From Myxococcales bacterium UBA1660 (GTDB taxonomy: Bacteria > Myxococcota_A > Polyangia > Polyangiales > Houyiibacteriaceae): a DNA stretch of 64,000 bases. Below the pieces are notes generated by a model. The model was not told the DNA's origin and searched no databases. It worked only from the letters and a program-made list of their open reading frames with translations. Position 1 is the stretch's first letter; each line of letters begins with the position of its first letter. Position numbers and translations under genes: made by a program. The stretch covers positions 1 to 64,000 of the forward strand of contig DCLA01000061.1 of NCBI GenBank assembly GCA_002320815.1, written 5' to 3'. This document shows positions 8,863 through 17,149 of this stretch, piece after piece.

Positions 8863-10422
8863 ATGCGGACGCTGGCCGCCCTCCTGCTGGTCCTGAGCAC
8901 CTCCGCGACCGCCGGTGCGCAGGACCTGGTCCTCGAGGACACCGTCCCCGACGACGCGCCCCGCTACTTCGCGGTGCCCTTCTCGGTCCCGGCGGGGACC
9001 GTGGAGATCGAGGTCCGCCATGACGACCTGAGCGACGCCAACATCCTCGACTGGGGCCTCGCCGACGCGAGCGGCGTCCGCGGTTGGGGCGGCGGCAACA
9101 CCGAGCCCGCGGTGGTCGGCGTCGACGCCGCCTCGCGAAGCTATCGACCGGGGCCCATCGAGCCCGGCGAATGGTCGGTGCTCGTCGGCCTCGCCAAGGT
9201 CAGTGAGCCGCCGGCGCGCTATCGGATCGAGATCGTCTTTCGGACCGCAGCGACCCTCGTCGCCGATCCCGATCGCGGCGCCTACGTCCCTGCCGCGCCC
9301 CTCGAGTCCGAAGCCCGCTGGTACGCCGGCGATTTCCACGTGCACACCCGCGAGAGTGGCGACGCCCGGGCGACCCTGGACGAGGCAGCTGCGTTGGCCG
9401 CGGAGCGCGGCCTCGACTTCATCGAGCTGAGCGAACACAACACCGTGTCCCAGGTGGACCTCTTGCCGGCCGCCCAGACGCGCCACCCCGCGGTGCTGCT
9501 GATGCCCGGCTCGGAGGTCACCACCTACGCCGGCCACGGCAACGCCATCGGGACCACCGCCTTCGTCGACTTCCGCGTGATGTCTCCGCCGCTCGCGGTG
9601 ACCCTGGAGACCCTCACCGCCGATGCCCGGCGCGACGGGCTCTTCGCGATCAACCACCCCGCCCTGGCTCTCGGCGACGCGTGCATCGGCTGCGCGTGGG
9701 AGCTTCCCACGCCGCCCGCGGCCATCGACGCGGTCGAGGTGCAGAACGGCGCCTACTCGGTCACCGGGTTGCTCTTCTACCGCCAGTCGTTGGCCTTCTG
9801 GGACACGCTCCTCGACGAGGGCGGCCACGCCGCGGCCATCGGCGGCAGCGACGACCACCGCGCGGGCGTGGATCTCGAAGGGACCCAGAGCCCCATCGGG
9901 TCCCCCACCACCCTGGTCTGGGCAGAGGAGCTCAGCGTCGCTGGCATCCTCGCTGGCGTCGCGGCCGGGCGCACGGTGGTGAAGCTCGACGGACCGGACG
10001 ACCCGATGGTCGAGCTCTTCGTCAACGAGCAGCCCCTCGGATCGCGCGTCATCGCGCCCGAAGTGACCCTGCGCGCCGTCGTGACGGGCGCCGACGGCGG
10101 CACCCTGCTCTTCGTGCGCAACGGCGAGACCGTCGAGCGGGTCCCGGTGGACGCCGACCCCTTCGAGACCACCCTGGTCGTCCCTGCGCCCGCCGGCGAC
10201 GTCGACGACCGATGGCGCGTCCAGTGGAACGCGCGGGACCCCGGGGTCGTGACGAGCCACGTGTGGGTCGCCGCCACCGGTGAAGCTCCGGTGCCCGACG
10301 CGGGACCGACGACCACGACCCCAGACGAGGGGTGCGGTTGCCGCACGGGCGGCGACACCGGCTCCGGAGCGCTCCCGCTCCTCCTGGTCTTCGCCCTCCT
10401 TCGTCAGCGCAAGCGCTGCTGA
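8863..10422 (+). CDS. Exported PHP-domain metallohydrolase (CehA/McbA-like) with MYXO-CTERM tail
   Basis: 519 residues with a cleavable signal peptide (cleavage after about ATAGAQ, residue 20). An N-terminal beta-rich region (20-150) precedes a PHP metal-dependent phosphoesterase-like domain: FHVHT at 158-162, the ELSEHNT loop near 188-194, INHPAL, and GGSDDH. These histidines and aspartates are the expected trinuclear metal ligands of the CehA/McbA family, whose members hydrolyse esters. After a beta-sandwich the C-terminus has GCGCRTGG, a hydrophobic helix and the basic end RQRKRC. That is the MYXO-CTERM sorting signal used by myxobacteria to anchor proteins at the outer surface. Its last 19 bases overlap the 3' end of the convergent gene at 10404. 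Confidence 0.88.
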   Translation: MRTLAALLLVLSTSATAGAQDLVLEDTVPDDAPRYFAVPFSVPAGTVEIEVRHDDLSDANILDWGLADASGVRGWGGGNTEPAVVGVDAASRSYRPGPIEPGEWSVLVGLAKVSEPPARYRIEIVFRTAATLVADPDRGAYVPAAPLESEARWYAGDFHVHTRESGDARATLDEAAALAAERGLDFIELSEHNTVSQVDLLPAAQTRHPAVLLMPGSEVTTYAGHGNAIGTTAFVDFRVMSPPLAVTLETLTADARRDGLFAINHPALALGDACIGCAWELPTPPAAIDAVEVQNGAYSVTGLLFYRQSLAFWDTLLDEGGHAAAIGGSDDHRAGVDLEGTQSPIGSPTTLVWAEELSVAGILAGVAAGRTVVKLDGPDDPMVELFVNEQPLGSRVIAPEVTLRAVVTGADGGTLLFVRNGETVERVPVDADPFETTLVVPAPAGDVDDRWRVQWNARDPGVVTSHVWVAATGEAPVPDAGPTTTTPDEGCGCRTGGDTGSGALPLLLVFALLRQRKRC

Positions 10423-10862
10423 CCCAGGGGACGCAGCGCGCCCCGGACGGCGGCGCGGAGCACCTCCGGGCGCAGCCGGGCGACCTCGGCCTCGGCGTCG
10501 GGCAGACGCGCGGCGGCGCGGCCCTCGAGGATGAGCCGGATGTTGCCGCCGCGGCGGTCGGCGAGGATCAGGGAGACCTCGCACTCGAGGCGCTCGCTCT
10601 GGGGCTCGGCGTCGATGCGGGTGACCGAGCCGCGGAGCACGTAGCGGGCGCGGCGCGCGTTGGTCACCTGGACGCCGTCGACGCCTCCGAGCTCGTCCCG
10701 GAGCGCTTCGCGGAGCGCGCCCCGCAGGGGACCCGGGGCCGACATCTCGCCGATGGCGATGGCCGTGCCGCGTCGCTGCGCGTTGGCATCCCCGAGCATG
10801 GATCCGGACAAGAGCACGCCCACGAAGATGGACGCGCAGATGGACAAGGCGGTGCGGGTCAT
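10404..10862 (-). CDS. Exported protein of unknown function
   Basis: 152 residues with an N-terminal signal peptide (hydrophobic to about residue 25, then SMLGDANAQ with a likely signal-peptidase-I site). The rest is a compact alpha/beta domain, probably of alternating strands and helices (VQVTNARRARYVLRGSVTR, LECEVSLILADRR). I do not recognise the family; the layout vaguely recalls small periplasmic proteins that assemble at the outer membrane. A GGGAGG ribosome-binding site supports the ATG at 10862. The stop lies inside the end of the convergent PHP hydrolase gene (19-base tail-to-tail overlap). Confidence 0.7.
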   Translation of the reverse strand: MTRTALSICASIFVGVLLSGSMLGDANAQRRGTAIAIGEMSAPGPLRGALREALRDELGGVDGVQVTNARRARYVLRGSVTRIDAEPQSERLECEVSLILADRRGGNIRLILEGRAAARLPDAEAEVARLRPEVLRAAVRGALRPLGQQRLR

Positions 10863-11017
10863 CGAGCCCTCCCGAAGTTGGTGCAACATCGGCCCCCGCC
10901 CGGTTCGCCCACCGCGCAGGAGCGCGGCCGTCTTTCACCATCGGCCGCACCTCTCGTTTACCGGGGTCGGGACCCGAACCGCAAAAAAGCGACGCGTCGG
11001 CTCGCCCCTGCCGGCGC

Positions 11018-11085
11018 GGCGGCACGGCGGCACGGCGGCACGGCGGCACGGCGGCACGGCGGCGAGGTGGCACAATGGCGAGGTG
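11018..11085 (+). repeat. Octanucleotide tandem repeat (GGCGGCAC) abutting a start codon
   Basis: Five perfect GGCGGCAC units (11018-11057) are followed by three degenerate units (GGCGGCGA, GGTGGCAC, AATGGCGA) and a ninth partial unit whose last three bases are the GTG start at 11083. Slippage here would change the 5' region by 8 bases per unit. Confidence 0.85.
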
Positions 11086-12156
11086 CTCCGCGTCGTCATC
11101 GCCGTGTTCGTCTTCGCGATGGCGTGTGATCCGCCCGCGCCGCCGGCCTCGCCCGACAAACGCCCCCTCGCGCCGGTCGCGGTGACGCCCCTCCCGGCCG
11201 AAGTGATGCGCGGCGTCTGCTACGCGCACGCCTATCAGGACGGCGGCGCCCGCGGCTACGGCAGCGACGTGAGCCGCGCGACCCTGGACGACCTCGCGGC
11301 CCATCACGTCGGCTGGGTCTCGCTCACGCCCTTCGGCTTCCTGCCTTCGCTGACCGACCACGCGATCCGCTGGGCGGGATCCGTGGGCGCCAGCGAAACC
11401 GACGAGCGCCTCGGGGCCGAGATGGACGCCGCCCGGGCCGCGGGCCTCGACGTGATGCTCAAGCCGCACCTCTGGATCCGCGGGGGCGCCTGGCGGGCCG
11501 AGCTGGACCCGGCGGCCGGATGGGAGGCCTTCTTCGCGAGCTACGGCGCCTGGATGCGCCACTACGCCGAGCTGGCCGAAGCCCACGGGGCTCGCTGGCT
11601 GGTCATCGGCACGGAGCTCCGCTCGAGCCTCGGCCAGGGCGACCGCTGGCGCGCGCTCATCGCCGAGGTACGCACCGTCTTCGGCGGCGAGCTGGTCTAC
11701 GCCGCCAACTGGGACACCATCGACGGGGTCTCCTTCTGGTCCGACCTCGACGCCATCGGCGTGCAGTTCTATCCGCCCCTCGCGTCCCAGCCGGAAACCC
11801 CGGCGTCCGCCATGGCCGCACGGCTCGACGAGCGCCTCGACGCCCTGGCCGCGCTCGCGGAGCGCACGGAGCGCCCGGTGATCTTCACCGAGGTCGGCTA
11901 CCGCTCGGTGCTCGGCGCCGGCGTGCGACCCCACGAGTGGACCGAACACACCCCGAACGCGGTGGTGGACCCGGAGGCTCAGGAGCGCTGCTACCGGGTC
12001 TTCTTCGCCGGCATCCGCGAGCGCCCCTGGGTCCGAGGCGTCTTCGTCTGGAAGTGGTTCACCGACCCGGACTCCCGCGAAGAAGGCCCGAGCGGCTTCT
12101 CGCCGGCCGGCAAGCCGGCCGCCGAGATCCTGCGCGCGGCCTACGCGCCCGAGTGA
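11083..12156 (+). CDS. Lipoprotein with GH113-like TIM-barrel glycosidase domain
   Basis: 357 residues. The GTG start gives a signal peptide ending in the lipobox FAMAC (Cys15). The rest is a single TIM barrel resembling glycoside hydrolase family 113 (beta-mannanase-like): the strand VGWVSLTPFG, the DVMLKPHLW strand, Glu178 in LVIGTELRS as expected acid/base, and Glu270 in VIFTEVGYRS as expected nucleophile, with an aromatic KWFTDP loop near the end. Known GH113 members cleave beta-1,4-mannan; here the substrate is inferred only from the fold. A surface lipidated enzyme would suit polysaccharide or prey-wall degradation. No Shine-Dalgarno sequence is evident: the region upstream is the octanucleotide repeat. 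Confidence 0.83.
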   Translation: MLRVVIAVFVFAMACDPPAPPASPDKRPLAPVAVTPLPAEVMRGVCYAHAYQDGGARGYGSDVSRATLDDLAAHHVGWVSLTPFGFLPSLTDHAIRWAGSVGASETDERLGAEMDAARAAGLDVMLKPHLWIRGGAWRAELDPAAGWEAFFASYGAWMRHYAELAEAHGARWLVIGTELRSSLGQGDRWRALIAEVRTVFGGELVYAANWDTIDGVSFWSDLDAIGVQFYPPLASQPETPASAMAARLDERLDALAALAERTERPVIFTEVGYRSVLGAGVRPHEWTEHTPNAVVDPEAQERCYRVFFAGIRERPWVRGVFVWKWFTDPDSREEGPSGFSPAGKPAAEILRAAYAPE

Positions 12157-12177
12157 CGCCGGCCACGCCGAGCCGGT

Positions 12178-13713
12178 TCAGAAGCGGGTGAGCGAACCGA
12201 TCCGCCAGGGCGTGATGCCCGGGCCGCCCCCGCCGCCGCCATTGCTCTTGGCCGCCGGAGCGCCCATCGCGTCCTGGTCCCGGAAGGCCTGCGCCACCGC
12301 GGCCGCGATGGCCAAGGGGCGAGCCGCCACGCCGAGGCTAGGCGGGTTCAGCAGCGCCTCTTCGTGGGCGGCGATGAAGCCGGTGTCGTACTCGCCGGCG
12401 ACGAAGTCCGGGTGGTCCATCACCCGCAGGTGGAAGGGCACGCTGGTCTTGATGCCGGTGACCACGTACTCGCTGAGCGCGCGGCGCATGCGCTGCACCG
12501 CCTGCTCGCGGGTGGCCGCCCACACGCAGAGCTTGGACACCATCGGGTCGTAGTGGCTGGGGACCTCGGAGCCCTCGTAGGTACCCGAGTCGTCGCGCAC
12601 GCCGGGACCGGTGGGGCGCCGCAGCACCTCGATGGGACCCGGGCTGGGCATGAAGCCGCGATCGGGGTCCTCGGCGTAGACGCGGCACTCGATGGCGTGA
12701 CCGCGACGGGTCACGGCGCTCTGGTCGTAGCCGAGCTCCTCACCGGCGGCGACGCGCACCTGCTCGCGCACCAGGTCCATCCCGGTGACCAGCTCGGTGA
12801 TCGGGTGCTCCACCTGGAGCCGGGTGTTCATCTCCAGGAAGTAGAAGCTCCCGTCGCTGCCCATCAGGAACTCGACGGTGCCCGCGCCGCGGTAGTCGAC
12901 GGCCTTGGCGGCCTGGACGGCCACCTCGCCCATCTCGGCGATCTTGGCGTCGTCGGCCAAGCCGAAGGGCGAGGGAGACTCCTCGATGACCTTCTGGTGC
13001 CGCCGCTGGATGGAGCAGTCGCGCTCGAAGAGGTGCACGCAGTTACCGTGGGAGTCGGCGAGCACCTGGATCTCGATGTGCCGCGGCCCGACGATGGCCT
13101 TCTCGATGTAGACCGTGTCGTCGCCGAAGGCGTTGGCCGCCTCGCTGCGGGCGCGCTCGAAGGAGTCGACGAGGTCTTCGGCCTTCTCGACGAGGCGCAT
13201 GCCCTTGCCGCCGCCGCCGGCGGAGGCCTTGAGCATCACCGGGTAACCCAGCTCCTCGGCGGCCTTCTTCAGGGCTTCGGGCTCGGTCACGTTGGCGCCC
13301 GGCACGACCGGGACGCCCGCGGCCATCATCTTCTCGCGCGCCGCGGTCTTGGAGCCCATGGCCTCCATCGCCGAGGCGTCGGGGCCGATGAAGGTGATCC
13401 CCGCGGCCTCGCAGGCGCGGGCGAAGCCGGCGTTCTCGCTCAGGAAGCCGTAGCCCGGGTGGATCGCCTCGGCGCCGGTCTTGCGGCAGGCCTCGAGGAT
13501 CTTCTCGCCCACCAGGTAGCTCTCGCGGCTCGGCGCGGGCCCGATGGCCACGGCCTCGTCGGCCATGCGGACGTGGAGGGCATCCCGGTCGGCCTCGCTG
13601 TAGACGGCGACCGAGCGGATCCCCATCTCGCGCAGCGTGCGCATGACGCGGACGGCGATCTCACCGCGGTTGGCGACCAGGACCTTGGAGAAGGGAACGG
13701 CGTTTTCACCCAT
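12178..13713 (-). CDS. accC: Biotin carboxylase subunit of acyl-CoA carboxylase
   Basis: 511-residue ATP-grasp enzyme that carboxylates biotin on a carrier protein using ATP and bicarbonate. Visible landmarks: VLVANRGEIAVR at the N-terminus, the Gly-rich ATP loop KASAGGGGKGMR (162-172), HIEIQVLAD, the RDCSIQRRHQKVIEE active-site block and EMNTRLQVEHP with the conserved Glu/Arg. About 50 residues longer than E. coli AccC because of a Gly-rich tail (NGGGGGGPGI). No biotin-carrier (MKM) motif is present, so the carrier is elsewhere; no carboxyltransferase gene is adjacent. It could equally serve an acetyl-, propionyl- or methylcrotonyl-CoA carboxylase. The Gly-rich lipoprotein lies upstream on the same strand across 96 bases. 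Confidence 0.93.
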   Translation of the reverse strand: MGENAVPFSKVLVANRGEIAVRVMRTLREMGIRSVAVYSEADRDALHVRMADEAVAIGPAPSRESYLVGEKILEACRKTGAEAIHPGYGFLSENAGFARACEAAGITFIGPDASAMEAMGSKTAAREKMMAAGVPVVPGANVTEPEALKKAAEELGYPVMLKASAGGGGKGMRLVEKAEDLVDSFERARSEAANAFGDDTVYIEKAIVGPRHIEIQVLADSHGNCVHLFERDCSIQRRHQKVIEESPSPFGLADDAKIAEMGEVAVQAAKAVDYRGAGTVEFLMGSDGSFYFLEMNTRLQVEHPITELVTGMDLVREQVRVAAGEELGYDQSAVTRRGHAIECRVYAEDPDRGFMPSPGPIEVLRRPTGPGVRDDSGTYEGSEVPSHYDPMVSKLCVWAATREQAVQRMRRALSEYVVTGIKTSVPFHLRVMDHPDFVAGEYDTGFIAAHEEALLNPPSLGVAARPLAIAAAVAQAFRDQDAMGAPAAKSNGGGGGGPGITPWRIGSLTRF

Positions 13714-13809
13714 CGGGAGCGGAGGCTGCTCTGGGTGGCGCAGCGCGTCAAGGGGAGCCGCCCGGGAGCCTCCGCGAACCGGGGCTCCCGCGACACGTCG
13801 AGCGGCGCG

Positions 13810-15210
13810 TCAGGGCAGGAGCGGGAGCACCGTGGAGCCGGCCCCGGGGTTCACCGCCACCGAGGCCGCGCCCTCGGTGCGGATCACCAGACAGCCGCCG
13901 CCGCCGCCACCACCGCCGCCGTTGGCGCCGTTGGTGTCGTTCACCGCGCCGTCGCCGCCGACCATCGAGCCCAGGCCGGCTCCGGCCGCGCCAGATGCGC
14001 CGTACTGGGTCCCGCCGGACTCGCCACCGCTCGGCCGTCCCGTCGCCGCGTCGATGCCGTTCTGACCGTCGCCGCCGACCCGCGAGCTGGCGCCGCCGCC
14101 ACCGCCGCCGCCGACCACGCTGACGCCGCCGGAGCCGCTGATCGCCGGCGCCTCGAGGATCACGTTGCCCCCCGCGCCACCGCCGCCGCCGCTGCCCCAG
14201 TTGGTCCCGCGGTCGCCGTTGTTCTGGCCGCCGCCGCCGCCGCCGCCGCCGGCCACGATGCCGCCGTTCAGCACCAGGGACTCGCGGGCCGTGATCTGGA
14301 TCGCGCCGCCACCACCGCCGCTGGTGCCGGCGTTGCCGACCGCCACCACGCCGCGGCCGCGGCCGCCACTGGAGCCGCCGCCGAGGGGCTGCAGATCGGA
14401 CCCCAGGAGCCACGCCGAGCCGCCGTTGCCGCCCGGCGAACGGCCGCCGCTGCCACCGTCACCGCCGGCGCCGCAGCCCCCGGCGCCGCCCCCGCCACCG
14501 TCGTCGTAGTCGAAGTCGTGGGCGCCGCCGGAGCCGGCGCCGGCGCCGAGCCCGTCCACCATGTCACCGGTGACCCCGTCGAAGCCGCCGGGCCCGCCCT
14601 CGGTCCCGCGGGCGGAGACGTCGATGATGCCGTCGATCTGGACGGTCTCGGCCATGACGATGAGGGGCCGCCAACCGCTGACGCGGAGGTAGGCGCCCTC
14701 GGCGAGGACGAACGATCCGTAGCTCAGCACGCAGGCCTCGCCGCCGTCGCGCATGGTGGCCACGTTCGGGCAGTCCGCCGTGTCGTACTCGTACGCACCG
14801 GCCATGAACTCCCCGACCGTCGCCGGGTCCCCGAAGTACTCGGTCCCCACGTTGGACGGCGTGAACCCGGTGGGCGGATCGATGCACTCGGCGGTCGCCG
14901 CGTCGCAGCCCGCCGGGCACGGCTCGGCCAACAGCTCGCCGTCGGCGCAGACCACCCGGGTGTCCCCCTGGCAGCGCGGCGGGGCCGGGCAATCGGAGGG
15001 TCCGAGGTCTGGGCCCGGACCGCCGTCGGCGGCGGGACCCCCATCGGCGCCCGGTCCGCCGTCCGCCATGGGCCCGGGACCCATGTCGGGCAGGGTCACG
15101 TCGGAGGAGCCCCCGAGGGCGTCGGGATCGGGATCGATGAGCACGCTGCACCCGGTGAGCGCGGCGACGCTCAACGAGAAGGTGCAGACGGTCCGCAAAC
15201 GGCAAGCCAT
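13810..15210 (-). CDS. Glycine-rich surface lipoprotein
   Basis: 466 residues. A signal peptide with lipobox AALTGC (Cys about 21) is followed by a Pro/Gly/Asp-rich linker, a Cys-containing segment (CPAPPRCQGD, CPAGC) and a beta-structured domain (around VQIDGIIDVSARG). A long region then follows in which Gly stretches (GGGGGAGG, GGGGGGGG) alternate with short strands such as IQITARESLVL. The pattern suggests a beta-helix or Gly-loop surface protein like other myxobacterial PE_PGRS-like lipoproteins; no enzyme motif is visible. The ATG at 15210 is the only start giving a proper signal peptide. It is divergent from the transporter at 15325. Confidence 0.83.
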   Translation of the reverse strand: MACRLRTVCTFSLSVAALTGCSVLIDPDPDALGGSSDVTLPDMGPGPMADGGPGADGGPAADGGPGPDLGPSDCPAPPRCQGDTRVVCADGELLAEPCPAGCDAATAECIDPPTGFTPSNVGTEYFGDPATVGEFMAGAYEYDTADCPNVATMRDGGEACVLSYGSFVLAEGAYLRVSGWRPLIVMAETVQIDGIIDVSARGTEGGPGGFDGVTGDMVDGLGAGAGSGGAHDFDYDDGGGGGAGGCGAGGDGGSGGRSPGGNGGSAWLLGSDLQPLGGGSSGGRGRGVVAVGNAGTSGGGGGAIQITARESLVLNGGIVAGGGGGGGGQNNGDRGTNWGSGGGGGAGGNVILEAPAISGSGGVSVVGGGGGGGASSRVGGDGQNGIDAATGRPSGGESGGTQYGASGAAGAGLGSMVGGDGAVNDTNGANGGGGGGGGGCLVIRTEGAASVAVNPGAGSTVLPLLP

Positions 15211-15311
15211 GCCGGGGAGGATGACACACCCTACCCGGTTCGGGGAGGCGACGCGCGGAGCGTAAGGCCCGATCCCACCTGCCACCGATCGACGACGGCC
15301 CCGCAGCGCAG

Positions 15312-15317
15312 TATGAC
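15312..15317 (+). promoter_or_regulatory. -10-like hexamer (TATGAC), leaderless spacing
   Basis: TATGAC ends seven bases before the ATG at 15325. The ATG at 15313 lies inside the hexamer, which argues for the downstream start. Confidence 0.35.
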
Positions 15318-15324
15318 CGGGCCG

Positions 15325-17079
15325 ATGAGCACCGAAGGCTGGACGACGGTGGGTGTGGTTCTCGCGATGGTCGTGGTCATGGCCCTCAACGTCGCGGGTC
15401 CCGACATGGTGCTCGCCGCGGCCCTCACGCTCCTGCTCGCCCTGGGGGTCCTGGAGCCCGCCGAGGCCCTGAGCGGCTTCGCCAACCCCGCTCTGGGGAC
15501 CATCGCCGCGCTCTTCGTGGTCGCCGCCGGGATCCGCGAGACCGGTGCCTTGGACTTCATCGGCCGCACCGTCCTCGGCCAACCCCGATCGGTCGCCAGC
15601 GCCCAGATTCGGCTGATGTTCCCCGTCGGGCTCCTGTCGGGGTTCATGAACAACACCCCCGTCGTGGCGATGTTCGTCCCCATGCTCCAGCGCTGGAGCA
15701 AGCAGGCCCGGATCTCGGTCTCCAAGCTGATGATCCCCCTCAGCTATGCGGCCATCCTCGGCGGCACCTGCACCCTCATCGGCACCAGCACCAACCTGGT
15801 CGTCGCCGGCCTCGCCGCGAGCCGCGCCGAGCCGGTCGAGCTGGGGATGTTCGACGTCTCCGTCTTGGGCGTCCCCGCGCTCCTGGTGGGCGTCCTCTAC
15901 ATCGTCGTGGCCAGCCGCTGGCTCCTGCCCGCCCGACGCTCGGTCGACCGGGACGTCACCGACGTGCGCGAGTACGCCATCGCCTTCCAGGTCGAGCAGG
16001 GCTCCCCGGTGGTGAACGAGACCATCGAAGCCTGCCTGCGCTCGCTCCCCAAGCTCTACCTCTTCGAGCTGGAGCGGGAGGGCCAGGTCTTCCCGGCGGT
16101 CAGTCCCCAGACCCGCCTCAAGGCCGGGGACGTGCTGCGCTTCACCGGCATCGTGGTCGACGCGGCGGTCGACCTGCGCAAGATGGGCCTGGTCCCGGAG
16201 GAGTCGGCCATCACCGGACGCCCCGATCGGAGCTGGGTGGAGGCCGTGCTCGCCGCCCAGTCGCCGCTGATCGGACGCACCGTCCGCGACGCCAAGTTCC
16301 GCACCCAGTACGACGCCGCCATTCTGGCCATCCACCGCCAGGGCGAGCGCATCTCCGCCAAGGTCGGCGACATCGTGCTCCAGCCCGGCGACCTCCTGTT
16401 GCTCGAGGCGGAGCCCGGCTTCGCCGCGCGGCACCGGGCGGACCCCAGCTTCGTGCTGCTCAGCCCGGTCGCCGACAGCGCGCCCCCCAACCACTCCCGC
16501 GCGCCGGTGGCCATCGCCATCCTGGTCGCGGTGGTGGGCCTCAACACCGCCGGCCTCATGCCCCTGCTGACCGCGGCGTTGCTCGGCGCCGGCGCCCTCA
16601 TCCTCACCGGATGCCTGCGCGGCCACCAGGCGCGGCGCTCGCTGGACCTGCGGGTCCTGATCACCATCGGCGCCGCCCTGGGCATCGGGCTGGCGGTGGA
16701 GAGCTCCGGCGCCGCGCGCTACCTGGGCGACGCGCTGGTGCAGGCGTCGGCGCCCTTCGGTCCCATCGCGCTCCTCGGCGCCGTCTTCGCCGCCACCAGC
16801 CTCCTGGCCGGCGTGGTCTACACCGCCACCGCCGCGGCCATCATGTATCCCATCGCCGCCGCCGCCGGCGCCGAGGCCGGGATGCCCGGCGAGGCCGCCG
16901 CGCTCCTGGTCATGCACGCGGCGTCCACCGCCTTCTCGAGCCCCATCGGCTACGCCGCCAACCTCATCGTCTACGGCCCCGGCGGGTACAAGTACTCGGA
17001 CTTCATCCGCCTCGGCCTGCCGCTGCAGGTCCTCCTCGGCGTCCTGAGCGTGACCATCCTCTGGTGGCTCTGGCTCTAG
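15325..17079 (+). CDS. SLC13/DASS-family anion transporter with two RCK_C (TrkA-C) domains
   Basis: 584 residues in the inner membrane. Two blocks of hydrophobic helices flank a central cytosolic region of about 200 residues. The first block contains the SGFMNNTPVVAMF hairpin and the GGTCTLIGTSTNLVV motif typical of divalent-anion/Na+ symporters. The central region holds two RCK_C (TrkA-C) modules, each ending in the KAGDVLRF or QPGDLLLLEA type strand. The second block has the matching hairpin STAFSSPIGYAANLIVYGPGGY. This architecture is found in SLC13-like permeases often annotated as sulfate, phosphate or dicarboxylate carriers; the substrate cannot be fixed. An in-frame ATG 12 bases upstream is the alternative start. 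It is convergent with the gene ending at 17150. Confidence 0.88.
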   Translation: MSTEGWTTVGVVLAMVVVMALNVAGPDMVLAAALTLLLALGVLEPAEALSGFANPALGTIAALFVVAAGIRETGALDFIGRTVLGQPRSVASAQIRLMFPVGLLSGFMNNTPVVAMFVPMLQRWSKQARISVSKLMIPLSYAAILGGTCTLIGTSTNLVVAGLAASRAEPVELGMFDVSVLGVPALLVGVLYIVVASRWLLPARRSVDRDVTDVREYAIAFQVEQGSPVVNETIEACLRSLPKLYLFELEREGQVFPAVSPQTRLKAGDVLRFTGIVVDAAVDLRKMGLVPEESAITGRPDRSWVEAVLAAQSPLIGRTVRDAKFRTQYDAAILAIHRQGERISAKVGDIVLQPGDLLLLEAEPGFAARHRADPSFVLLSPVADSAPPNHSRAPVAIAILVAVVGLNTAGLMPLLTAALLGAGALILTGCLRGHQARRSLDLRVLITIGAALGIGLAVESSGAARYLGDALVQASAPFGPIALLGAVFAATSLLAGVVYTATAAAIMYPIAAAAGAEAGMPGEAAALLVMHAASTAFSSPIGYAANLIVYGPGGYKYSDFIRLGLPLQVLLGVLSVTILWWLWL

Positions 17080-17108
17080 GGAGCCAACGCCTCGAGGCGA
17101 GGCTCCCT
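17078..17108. terminator. Bidirectional hairpin between convergent genes
   Basis: AGGGAGCC (17078-17085) pairs with GGCTCCCT (17101-17108), and the loop itself contains a second palindrome GCCTCGAGGC. It starts within the TAG stop of the transporter gene and lies 41 bases beyond the opposing gene's stop. Confidence 0.55.
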
Positions 17109-17149
17109 CCCCTGCCCCACCGCCAGGCGGATGACCCGGCGTGAGCCGT

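Noticed and set aside
12364..15312. Continuous plus-strand frame upstream of the SLC13-type transporter, opposite accC and the Gly-rich lipoprotein
   Set aside because: It is antisense to two well-supported genes, has no domain of its own, and the transporter has its own start with a -10 hexamer.
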